Positions 45,836-56,211 of a DNA stretch of 64,000 bases are shown one piece after another. The translations under genes and the position numbers were made by a program. The first letter of the stretch is position 1. Each line of letters begins with the position of its first letter. This stretch comes from Protonemura montana (lineage: Eukaryota; Arthropoda; Insecta; Plecoptera; Nemouridae): contig OX387611.1 of NCBI GenBank assembly GCA_947568835.1, forward strand, positions 3,290,001-3,354,000, given 5' to 3'. A model generated the notes under the pieces. The model was given only the letters and a program-made list of their open reading frames with translations. It did no database searches and was not told the DNA's origin.

Positions 45836-45925
45836 ATCTGCTTACGGTGCCAGGGGTCGGCGGTTCGATTCCCGGATCATCCAACTTTTGTGACCCATAG
45901 CACTTCCTCTGGAACATATTTCTTC
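45836..45925 (+). mobile_element. tRNA-derived SINE fragment
   Basis: A B-box match GGTTCGATTCC at 45862-45872 within TCGGCGGTTCGATTCCCGG, followed by a non-tRNA tail. The upstream half of a tRNA is not recognisable. Confidence 0.4.
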
Positions 45926-46009
45926 TGGAGAGATGGCGATAAAATAATCCAAAGTATACCTTTTATTTTTTATTTTTTTATAGAATATATATATACTGTG
46001 GCGATTCTT

Positions 46010-46540
46010 ATATCCCGGTATCTGCGTGGGGGGCGCAGCCGCAAGAGGGAATCGCCTCAGGGATCGTTTTCTGGGACGTGCGGTTGCAGTGGGAAGCAGA
46101 AGGGTTCCTCTTCACAGATCAGAGCGCCGTTCCCCAAAGTAACGAAACGTTTATTGCCAAATCCAGAGTACAACTCCCCACAGAGGGACTCCCGACAGAG
46201 TGTACCGACCGATCGTGACGGGCCTCTCCGATCCCGGTGGGGCGAAGCTACGCGTACTTACGGTTGGCAGCACTTGGTCGCAAGCAAAACCACGCACCCA
46301 AACGGTCGAGTGACGGTGTTCAGTCTGGTCCGGGTGTCGTCCGTACTCGAGCTGGAGCGGCGAGTCAACTAGCAGGTCTCGCGGTCGGGGCCCAAGAGAT
46401 CGATCGAACGGCCCCGCTGATCGCATGCAGGAAGGAATTGCATGGTCAGCAGGACCTGCTCCTGGATGTCCAGGCAACCCGCGCTTAGGTAACGGGCGAC
46501 GGGTTGCCTACCCCTTCAGGTGGGGGGACGCTTGGCTCGG
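46010..46540. other. GC-rich island of unknown origin
   Basis: About 530 bp clearly richer in G+C and CpG than both A/T-rich flanks, with open stretches on both strands but no recognised protein. It could be a fragment of a mobile element or a captured sequence. Confidence 0.35.
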
Positions 46541-46582
46541 TCACGATGAGTAAATGGTCCTCATCGTATCAATATATACGAT

Positions 46583-46987
46583 CTATAACTGGTGAAGTAC
46601 TTTACTATCCATGTGACTACGAATAGCATTTTCTGGCAAACTGTAACCAAAAGGAGAATATTGAGATTAACATAATTTCATTCGTTCCAATCTGGCAAAA
46701 ACAGGGCAGAAAACCAACAGCGAAGCATTAACATATATAAAAATATATAGACATGAGAAAACTCACTTCAAGTTATGTGATACATCTTGTTTCTTTTCGT
46801 GGAATGGATCTGGGTTAAGACATTTTTTCAAAATCTCTGCGATAATAGCTTTCGTAGTGTCGTTGTCTTCTTCTGCATCTGGAATCGATTCGGTATATTC
46901 ACCCCATCTTGAAGGTTCTCGAGGTTTACCAGATACTTTACGTCTTCTGGTTGTACTACAACTAGTACTACAACTACTTGATGTCAT
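46583..46987 (-). CDS. Small unknown protein, 2 exons, 92 aa
   Basis: Minus exons 46987-46767 and 46640-46583 join in phase 2 (donor GTGAGT, acceptor TTTTGGTTACAG). The start has a Ser/Thr/Cys-rich stretch (TSSSCSTSCSTTRRRK), then GKPREPSRWGEYTESIPDAE, a predicted helix (TKAIIAEILKKCLNPDPF) and a C-terminal LPENAIRSHMDSKVLHQL. No transmembrane segment or signal peptide. Clean splice sites and balanced composition support a real gene. Family not recognised; a small subunit of a larger complex is possible but unproven. Confidence 0.6.
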
Positions 46988-47325
46988 GGTTAAGACGGAG
47001 AAACTCAGAGGACAAACAGTAGAATATTTTTAATGTAATCCTAGCTCAAAATAACAGGTTATCCATAACCTAAAAATTAACGAATGTGACACTGGACAGC
47101 AGGACCACCTGTTTGGAGGGAATTGGTGCCAACTTTGAATGACATTTCCTAAAAAGTTTAAATGATTAACTTTGGTGTTTTGTTTCAGAAAACTCACAAT
47201 CATGTTACACAATTAGGAATATTCAAAATCACGAAATCAAGGAACGAACCCCTCATTGTTGATCTTGATATTTCCCTACATTAACCGATAATTATTAATG
47301 AGGAAAAACAAGATACATCTTTATC

Positions 47326-47999
47326 TTAATATCGAATATAATAATAATCTTTGTTTACAAAATTGCTAACAAAGGTTTGATCGAGCTTTACCGGCCATTC
47401 GGCTGTTCCTACTTTTATTACATTTTGAGGATACCTATCCGTGTTCTCAACTTGCTCCTCTGCGGATTATAGAAAAATCAGTAAGAAACTTTGCCAACTA
47501 ATTAAGATCTGGAAAAATTTGCACTGTACTCTTAAACGGAAGGTATGCTTCACTTACGAAGAAAATAACCCAATAAAAGGTGTCATATTATTCCGACAAT
47601 TTGTTTTTTCGAACAATTTCAACTGATTCTAGATTTGATTGAAATAATTTAAATGAGAACGTTTGTGATTTTTTTGGAAATAGTGAAAGCAAAAGTACAA
47701 TGAAATGATGTGAAACTTTTACATTTTTGATAGGATTTCATCACTGTGATTGTTGTCTGTGCCTTAAATATGGCTACTTTTCAAACTATTTGTATATTCC
47801 GTTAGATTGGTACTATAAATAAAAAATTCAATTCAACATCTACCATTATTTTTCAATCACATTGCCTTGAAACAATTAATTATCTTAATTTTCAGGTACT
47901 TACAAAACTCATCCGTCTTTTATGTTGTTTTACGTCCGATTTTACCAAAATCTCGCTTCCTTGTTGAAGTATTTGTTGAAACTGTTGCCATGATGACAT
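47326..47999 (-). CDS. Small unknown protein, 2 candidate exons, 75 aa
   Basis: Minus exon 47999-47904 (MSSWQQFQQILQQGSEIL, donor TTT|GTAAGT, phase 0) can join exon 47457-47326 (acceptor CCGCAGAG, phase 0), which reads EQVENTDRYPQNVIKVGTAE and ends DYYYIRY. The acceptor is an AGAG tandem, and only the second AG keeps the frame. The start overlaps the end of a 5S-derived array. Not recognised; helix-forming N-terminus. Could be two unrelated fragments. Confidence 0.4.
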
Positions 48000-48880
48000 G
48001 ATGAAAGTTAAGCAACACTGCGCTGGGTCAGGTATTGGATGGGTGACCATCATACACTTGACCAGTTCTGTTCGGGAGAGAGGTGGGAGGGTGAAAGTTA
48101 AGCAACACTGCGCTGGGTCAGGTATTGGATGAGTGACCATCATACACATGCCCAGTTCTGTTGGGGAGAGAGGTTGGAGGGATGAAAGTTAAGCAACACT
48201 GCGCTGGGTCAGGTATTGGATGGGTGACCATCATACACATGACCAGTTCTGTTCGGGAGAGAGGTTGGAGGGATGAAAGTTAAGCAACACTGCGCTGGGT
48301 CAGGTATTGGATGGGTGACCATCATACACATGACCAGTTCTGTTTAGGAGAGAGGTTGGAGGGATGAAAGTTAAGCAACACTGCGCTGAGTCAGGTATTG
48401 AATGGGTGACCATCATACACATGACCAGTTCTGTTTGGAAGAGAGGTTGGAGGGATGCAAGTTAAGCAACACTGCGCTGGGTCAGGTATTGCATGGGTGA
48501 CCATCAAACACATGACCAGTTCTGTTTGGGAGAGAGGTTTGAGGGATGAAAGTTAAGCAACACTGCGCTGAGTCAGGTATTGGATGGGTGACCATGATAC
48601 ACATGACCAGTTCTGTTTGGGAGAGAGGTTAGAGGGATGAAAGTTAGTACAGCAACTTCACTCGCCTTGCTTATCAACCTCTCGACAGCATGGATTTGTG
48701 GAGGAATCCTGTAGTTCGCGTTGTACCGTCCTTCGGAAGGGACGTTAAGCCGGTGGTCCCCTTGGTCTTTAAACAGGAGTAGGCTACGTGCCAGCACCGG
48801 GTTTCTTCTCCTCCCTTCTAGGCTAGGTTAGGTTCATCATCATCCTCATCATCATCCAAAACAGCTGTTCTGGCGCAAGG
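48000..48880 (+). mobile_element. 5S-derived SINE array with full tail
   Basis: Seven 91-bp units, then the tail GTACAGCAACTTCACTCGCC ... GTACCGTCCTTCGGAAGGGA and GTTAAGCCGGTGGTCCCC, ending in ATC-rich microsatellite (CATCATCATCC). This is the reference for the tail seen truncated at 1-45, 39870-39950 and 41265-41400. Confidence 0.82.
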
Positions 48881-49603
48881 TGTGGTGGAATCGTTGAGTA
48901 GAATCAAACGGAATGACAACGCCGTGTCGCTATAATTCGATATGCACGCATGTGCCGCGCTTTAGAACAGCAGTGGACAAACCAAGAAATCGTAATGGTG
49001 TTGGGTATTGGACTTCGTTTAATCCATTCAGAAAATCCGGACCAAATTTTCCCTAAAGGTACCTACCTACCTCTTTATGTTCTTACCAAGGTAGCCAGAT
49101 GGCTTTAAAACCCATTTAGAAAATTCGGGCACAAAATTTCCTTTAACCTCAAGATTCTTCGTTATGTTTTTATCATTTTACAAGAGTTTTGAATTTGAAA
49201 CGATTATATTCTGGTAGATACAGTCGATATCATTTGACGTTTGGCATTTTCAACTGAGTGTAGAATTCTTGATTATAGCCTCTTCAAGGGTACTTAAATA
49301 TCAGCCATTTTGAATCTGAATATGCTGCTTTGTTGGGTCCGATAAAATATCTGAAAGGGAGGCGTGCCGAAAATGCCTAACCTAACCTGTTGCCCCGTGC
49401 CATCCTGTGCAGTGTGGACGGTGGTACCGACCAGGGTCATTAATTAGTAGCTTTCTGATAAGAAGCCTGACTTAAAGTCAAATTTTCTTATCATAAATAA
49501 TTGATAGCTCGCAGTTTCAGCGTCCTGGCAGGTTACAGCTATGACTATTTTGTAGAGTAGCATTGAAAGCTTGAATAGTTGACACATCACCACCTACATT
49601 ACA
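48881..49603. other. Unique region upstream of the SWEET gene
   Basis: No supported gene. Probable promoter side and 5' UTR of the SWEET transporter; no clear core promoter element seen. Confidence 0.35.
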
Positions 49604-51427
49604 ATGTATGATGAATACAAAGAATTGTTGGCGATGACAGCATCAGTTTGTACTATTTTGCAAATTCTTACTGGAGTGTAAGTTTTATTGTAATCATATT
49701 TCTATGGCTTAATTACCTGAGGTGAATCCTATTAACCAAGCAAGAAGCCAACAGTACTACTTAAAATATTCCACATTTATGTTGCAGGTTGATTTGCCAA
49801 CAGTTCATAAAGAAAGGAAGCACTGGAGATCTCTCATCGTTCCCGTTTGTATCAGGGTTTCTTTCGTAAGTGCATTGAAAATTATCTGCTTGCGAGACAA
49901 AGATAATTAGAACAAGGTAGCTGCAATTGTCGATACAGATGGATTTGTGAACCGCTGATTTTAATGAAAAACATATTTGCTATGCAGTGGGTAATCGAAA
50001 AATTCTTATGATTTGTGGCAATTTTATTTATAGAAACAGCATGTGGCTCCATTACGGGTTTCTTGTCAGTGACCAGTCGCTAATTCTAGTGAACACTGCC
50101 GGAGCTACTTTATACTTTGCGTACGCCGTCACATTTTACTTCTACTGCCTCAAAAAAGTAAGTGGGAATTATTCGACCTTCAGACTAGTACTTTCTAGAT
50201 TCGTTGTATTTAAGAAAAACAAGAGTAAATGCACAACAGAGTTCTCTACCTCTGCCAAGGTTAGCAACTCTATATTTGGTTTAAAACAGTTGTTTTGATC
50301 ATATTGTTTTCCAACACATTTTAAATTATTAAAACCTTTTTGGAATGGTATTTTTTTTGACTAGAACTGCATTTTTCATTTCTTATGATATAAAAGCAAT
50401 TAAAATTGTTTTGAAACAACTAAATACAGTCAACAAGATTAATCAAAACTCATTAAATCGATCAAAGTTCAAGAAAATAATTTATAGAAAACCATGTTCT
50501 TGTTATAACCTTGTGCTTAAGCTAAACAAAGAAACTTTAAAATCAAACATTTGCATTGATATTCATGAAAACTGCCGTACTTTCTTAAGTGGCTCCAATA
50601 ATGCTCATTGTAACCTAATTGTTGACATCTTGCAGAGTACTGTGGTGCAACAGCTTGCAAGTGTCATCGTCATCATCATCATAACATTAATCTACACCGA
50701 ACTGGAATCCAATGCAACGGTCGCTACCTCTCGTGTTGGTATGCTGTGTTGTGTGCTCACCATGGTGTTTTTTGCCGCTCCGCTTGCGATGTTGGCACAC
50801 GTGATCAGAGTCAAGAGCGCTGAATCTTTGCCGTTCTCGTTGATTCTCGCCGGCTTTGTCGTTTCCGTGCTCTGGTTTTTGTATGGTGTCGTGCTTGAGG
50901 ACCCGTTTGTTCAGGTAATTATTCAAAACAGATTTAGTGCAGACTTTGTTTATTAAAACTGCATTATCAAAGCCGTCTGTGAATTTGGCGGTGGCCGGTA
51001 CTTGGTGTTGGTGGACAGGAGCAGCCAACACAGTGTGTCAAAGTGACAAGGCTAAGCGGTGGCAGGTCCTTGTTGCTGTTGGACAGGAGCAGCCAACACA
51101 GTGTGTCAAAGTGACAAGGCTAAGCGGTGACCGGTCCTTGGTGCTGTTGGACAGGAGCAGCCAACACAGTGTGTCAAAGGGACAAGGCTAAGCGGTGGCC
51201 GGTCCTTGGTGCTGTTGGACAGGAGCAGCCAACACAGTGTGTCAAAGTGACAAGGCTAAGCGGTGGCCAGTCCTTGGTAATCTCTCACTCGTCATGAAAA
51301 TAACATTTCAATTCTGGTTCCGCTCCAGTTCCCCAACGCGATGGGGGCATTGCTGGCTGGGTCGCAACTCTCGCTCTTCCTGATCTATCCGGGAAAGCCC
51401 AGCGTCGGGAAACTAATCGTGCGGTGA
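49604..51427 (+). CDS. slv: SWEET sugar transporter (slv/SLC50A1 family), 5 exons
   Basis: Exons 49604-49677, 49788-49865, 50034-50157, 50636-50914 and 51329-51427 join in phases 2,2,0,0 and give 217 aa, the usual SWEET length. Exon 2 carries KKGSTGDLSSFPFVSGFL and exon 3 the matching WLHYGFLVSDQSLILVN, the first MtN3 triple-helix unit. Exon 4 holds the second unit (FFAAPLAMLAHVIRVKSAES then LPFSLILAGFVVSVLWFLYG), and exon 5 ends FPNAMGALLAGSQLSLFLIY, the seventh helix. SWEETs are seven-helix facilitators of sugar movement across plasma or Golgi membranes; the Drosophila member is saliva (slv). The last intron holds four units of the 68-bp minisatellite. No stop or frameshift seen. Confidence 0.93.
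50990..51275 (+). repeat. Minisatellite, 68-bp period (in the last SWEET intron)
   Basis: About four units of the family at 5800-7504, ending about 50 bp before the last exon. Confidence 0.92.
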
Positions 51428-53031
51428 CCCGAAATCCCAGCCGGGCGTCCCGGATCTGGAGCCAGAGGGTGATGAACCTCTATTCAGAAGAGAAAAATAG
51501 ATTACATACCAAACTTGGTTTGGTTTGGTGCCAAAAGTTTGGGTAATTGGCTTGGGAATGAAATGAAAAAGGGAGAGCGTAATGTACCAGAAACTTGAGA
51601 AAAGATGGGTGAAAATGTAGCTGAAATGTACCACACATTGCTATATATATTTTTTTGAATTTCCGGTAAGTTAAATTTTTCTTTTTCCTTTCGTTACCAC
51701 ACGTAATACCAACTCGTACTAGGTCTGCCAAGGCTTCCAGTGGAATCCAGTTTGTACCTTCGTCTGTCATGGGTACGGAATTGTCAGTGTGAGATATTTA
51801 CTGTTAGTACCGTTTATAAAAGTGGAGGATGCAAATAATTTATCTTGTTAACTTATAAAAAAAATAGCTGAAGACTCAAACAAAATGTCTTAACCTAAAA
51901 GTCTTATCAATCGATCAAATGTTTCATCGCGGCCAATTGCTAATGAGTATTTTTTTTTATTTCTGTGGAATCTCCTGGCAAGGAATTGTGTTTTTCTTTT
52001 TTTTTTCTTTGATTTGTAATTTTGTTTTATCCGTGTTTTTTTTGTTGTAGGTTATCGATGCTTTAAACTAAGCTGGTATCTCATTTAGTTTTCTGTAGAA
52101 GGAGTCTCTTCAAAGATTCAAATAAACCCAGGGAAACATTTTGAAAATAGGTATCAATGATCAGAACCCAAATATTTTTGTTTGATATATTTTGTTTTAT
52201 TAAATCTCCAAACTTTGGTATTTATCGAAAAAATGCCACCCGCTTGGTTAACTCTCGAAGTATTTGCTTGAATTCAATTGTTGTAATAATCAGTCACAAC
52301 TCTAGACTAACAATGAGTTCACTTTCTTGAATAAAGGCAAAATTACTCGCATCAAAGCTTTGTTCAATTCAACTCACAAATCACAAAATCTTTCAAAACT
52401 GTTCAAAATAAATGAAAGTGTTGGCAACAATGAGTTTTGTTTGCTAAACATGGCAACAGTGTTTTGTTTAGGTATTTTTTAATTTCAGTGCAAGAATAAC
52501 AGAATAATCTGAAACCCCTCGAAATAAACATCTTATATTTGCTACACTTAACTTGGTTTAGTTTGATTTGGGCTCAATATTTGATATTCTCTGAGCCAAC
52601 GACGATATTCAAACGTAAAGCAAGTTATTTTAAGCGTAAAACGAGACAAACGTAGCTGTTATAGCGCAGAGTAGAAATCAAAAGAAAATGTTTTCTGGTA
52701 TAGAAATGGTATTATTAGTGTTCCTAATAATAAAATACCCCGCACATTGTAAGCGTTTGCAATTTAAATCAGATTTCGCATGTTTTAGAAATATTTTTCT
52801 TTGAGCTTGACGAGCGGTTAAAAATGTAAAACTCCCGTAATCGCAGTTCAAATTTATAGATTGGCGCGAAACTAAAATATTGACAACGTTTGTTCTGGTT
52901 TATTTCACAGTTTCATCTGAAATGAGTACCATATTTTTATTAAAATATCGAAACTATTTTTTTGATATTTTTCTGTTTGTATGGTTTTTATTTAGCTAAT
53001 TTAGCTACTAAGAATAGAACAATGTTACATT
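51428..53031. other. SWEET 3' UTR side and A/T-rich intergenic region
   Basis: AATAAA at 52121-52126 is a candidate poly(A) signal for the SWEET gene. A fragment of the tRNA-core/TIR element's right end (TAGTGTTCCTAATAATAAAA) lies at 52719-52790. No supported gene. Confidence 0.4.
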
Positions 53032-53240
53032 ACATTTCCTCTTTGTCCTCTTTAAATTTCTCATACAATTTAGTCTTAAATTAATTTATAGTTTTTATAT
53101 TCCTAATTTTCTTTGATAATTTATTATAATCACTAATTCCTTTAGTTAATAATGTATTTCATTTAGAAGACTTAACAAATATATTATTCCTATTCCTAGT
53201 ATTATAATTATTTGTGTTATTATCTTCTTTTAAACGTTTC
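53032..53240 (-). pseudogene. Relic of a non-LTR retrotransposon C-terminus
   Basis: Minus translation gives NTRNRNNIFVKSSK, stop, NTLLTKGISDYNKLSKKI, stop, FKTKLYEKFKEDKEEM, stop. It matches the relic at 29520-29640. Clearly broken. Confidence 0.6.
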
Positions 53241-53604
53241 AAAATATCCTAAAATCGATATAAATTAGTTTCTAACGAGACGGATGTTGGTGAAATCGTG
53301 CGCAAACTTCACAGCCCTAGACTTCGATCGCAGTCATTGCGTAAAATGTTTGTAAACTCGATCGCACTTAACGTACAATTGTTGTGTCAGCTGCAAAAAA
53401 TCATCACATTTAGCAAGTATTTAATTTTGAACACATGGCATTTTACTTACCTATTTGTAGCTTTAGTATTTTAAATTGTATTACATATTATTTGAGACTG
53501 AGCTTGTATAGGGAAGCAGTCTTCCACAGAATCAGAATGTAACCAAGCGTTTGCTGAAAATAAATGTCAACGCTTAGTTCTTGTTTTTCAGTTGGTGTGA
53601 CGCT

Positions 53605-55128
53605 ATAACATACCCGTGGTAACATAAGATAGCAGAATTGAGAAGCTCTGTCAGGCGATCTCAGCATCTTCATGGCTACCAAACGTTGAATCTACCATTG
53701 AACCTCCTATGCTAGGCCATGATATACCCGTGGTAACATAAGATAGCAGAACTGAGAAGCTCTGTCAGGCGATCTCAGCATCTCCATGGCTACCAAACGT
53801 TGAATCTACCATTGAACCTCCTATGCTAGACCATGATATACCCGTGGTAACATAAGATAGCAGAACTGAGAAGCTCTGTTAGGCGATCTCAGCATCTCCA
53901 TGGCTACCAAACGTTGAATCTACCATTGAACCTCCTATGCTAGGCCATGATATACCCGTGGTAACATAAGATAGCAGAATTGAGAAGCTCTGTCAGGCGA
54001 TCTCAGCATCTCCATGGCTACCAAACGTTGAATCTACCATTGAACCTCCTATGCTAGGCCATGAAATACCCGTGGTAACATAAGATAGCAGAATTGAGAA
54101 GGTCTGTCAGGTGATCTCAGCATCTTCATGGCTACCAAACGTTGAATCTACTATTGAACCTCCGATGCTAGGCCATGATATACCCGTGGTAACATAAGAT
54201 AGCAGAATGGAGAAGCTCTGTCAGGCGATCTCAGCATCTCCATGGCTACCAAACGTTGAATCTACCATTGAACCTCCTATGCTAGGCCATGATATACCCG
54301 TGGTAACATAAGATAGCAGAATTGAGAAGCTCTGTCAGGCGATCTCAGCATCTTCATGGCTACCAAACGTTGCATCTACCATTGAACCTCCTATGCTAGG
54401 CCATGATATACCCGTGGTAACATAAGATAGCAGAACTGAGAAGCTCTGTCAGGCGATCTCAGCATCTCCATGGCTACCAAACGTTGAATCTACCATTGAA
54501 CCTCCTATGCTAGACCATGATATACCCGTGGTAACATAAGATAGCAGAACTGAGAAGCTCTGTTAGGCGATCTCAGCATCTCCATGGCTACCAAACGTTG
54601 AATCTACCATTGAACCTCCTATGCTAGGCCATGATATACCCGTGGTAACATAAGATAGCAGAATTGAGAAGCTCTGTCAGGCGATCTCAGCATCTCCATG
54701 GCTACCAAACGTTGAATCTACCATTGAACCTCCTATGCTAGGCCATGATATACCCGTGGTAACATAAGATAGCAGAATTGAGAAGGTCTGTCAGGTGATC
54801 TCAGCATCTTCATGGCTACCAAACGTTGAATCTACTATTGAACCTCCGATGCTAGGCCATGATATACCCGTGGTAACATAAGATAGCAGAATGGAGAAGC
54901 TCTGTCAGGCGATCTCAGCATCTCCATGGCTACCAAACGTTGAATCTACCATTGAACCTCCTATGCTAGGCCATGATATACCCGTGGTAACATAAGATAG
55001 CTGAATTGAGAAGTTCTGTCAGGTGATCTCAGCATCTTCATGGCTACCAAACATTGAATCTACCATTGAACCTCCTATGCTAGGCCATGATATACCTGTG
55101 GTGGTAACATAAGATAGCAGAATTAAGA
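53605..55128 (-). repeat. Minisatellite, 114-bp period (copy 3, inverted), with 684-bp higher-order unit
   Basis: About 13 units in reverse orientation. The variant CTCTGTTAGGCG recurs 684 bp apart (53881 and 54565), exactly six units, and neighbouring variants recur in the same order, so a six-unit block was duplicated. Confidence 0.93.
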
Positions 55129-55159
55129 AGCTTCAGTTGTATATAAGTTTTAAATAGTG

Positions 55160-55190
55160 TACCAGGCGGGATTCGAACCCGGACATGATT
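55160..55190 (-). mobile_element. tRNA T-arm-like SINE remnant
   Basis: On the minus strand CCGGGTTCGAATCCCGCC is a perfect tRNA T-arm with B box; no D-arm is present nearby. Too short to be a tRNA gene. Confidence 0.35.
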
Positions 55191-55599
55191 TATTTCGTAA
55201 TGAAATCTAGGAGGTCATGGATGGCCAAAACAAAAATGGTCAGTCTGTCATTTTGACATTTGCTCATACGTTTAGCGGAAAGACGTTTAGCGATTTTTTC
55301 ATAAGTGGCAAATCGAGTGAAGAAGCTGGAATTAAAAAGATAAGGTATAAGGTGTAATTTCGAAAATCCCAGTCAGTGCCGACAAAAGATTGTGTGACTG
55401 GATCAACGGAAAATCACGTTTTAAAAGTTAGTTGTGATAACTTTTCTATTAATGCAATTAACTATTCAACCGTTATCAATATGCTATTGACATATTTTAG
55501 AAGCTAAGATATGATTAAATAGCGCATTTTTTAAATTACATTTTACGTTTTTAGCTGACGTCGATGACAAAAATGCATTATGGTTACAATCTCATGTCT

Positions 55600-55805
55600 A
55601 TTTATTACCAACCTTAGCAAACACATGTTTTAAAATAATTGCTTAAACTGGGTTTTGAATGTTGAGTGAAAAACACACGATGTTATTGGAAAATTGTCAG
55701 GACTGCTCTTACCCTTGATAAAGTAACAGGTACAAGTTACGAAACGTTGGGAAATTTAGGTGTTCTTCACTTAGCATTCAAAACCCATTTGAAATAGTTT
55801 TACAA
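55600..55805 (-). mobile_element. MITE-like dispersed repeat, diverged copy
   Basis: Contains GTAACAGGTACAAGTTACGA and CTTCACTTAGCATTCAAAAC (minus orientation of the family) plus the internal GAAAATTGTCAGGACTGCTC. Confidence 0.65.
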
Positions 55806-55849
55806 GAGAAACGTTCTTTTGAGAGGACAGAAAAACACAAATGATACGG

Positions 55850-56035
55850 GAGCAAACCTGGAAAACTGTGCTACTAAACCGGGACACGAACCCGAGACCT
55901 GCCAATTGCCAGTCAGGTGCCCTACCAACTGAGCTATCTAAGCACACATATTCCAGCAATATGCCCGACTGGCAATTGAAAGATCTTGGGTTCGTATCCC
56001 GGTTTTGTCGCACATTTTTCCAGCCTAGCTTCCCT
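55850..56035. mobile_element. Head-to-head pair of tRNA-like SINE sequences (inverted repeat)
   Basis: The minus copy has A box TAGCTCAGTTGG (55925-55936) and B box GGTTCGTGTCC (55882-55892). The plus copy (about 55963-56030) repeats GACTGGCAATTG, GGGTTCGTATCCCGG and TTTTTCCAGC. The two halves are inverted repeats of about 70 bp around the D-arm region. Acceptor-like ends GTGTGCT and AGCACA in the minus copy pair partly, but the anticodon arm is not a standard 7-base loop. Confidence 0.6.
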
Positions 56036-56211
56036 TTCATCCTTTGCTTGCCTAGTTTAATCATCAGCAAAACCAAATCCCTGCAGAAACGTCAATGTGA
56101 ACTTAACTTTTTTCAGAGGTGCAGACGCAAAGCAGGCAAAGAAATCTATCGGTAACCGTCTTATCTCGCTGATATATAATTTGGCGGCCAACTTTTCATC
56201 CAGACACGGAC

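Noticed and set aside
48000-48640. Cluster of 5S rRNA genes
   Set aside because: Only part of 5S is present; the 5' domain is missing and replaced by repeat-specific sequence.
51480-51770. Minus exon starting MTDEGTNWIPLE, similar to the start of ubiquitin C-terminal hydrolases
   Set aside because: Similarity stops after about six residues, and no further exons of that family are found to the left.
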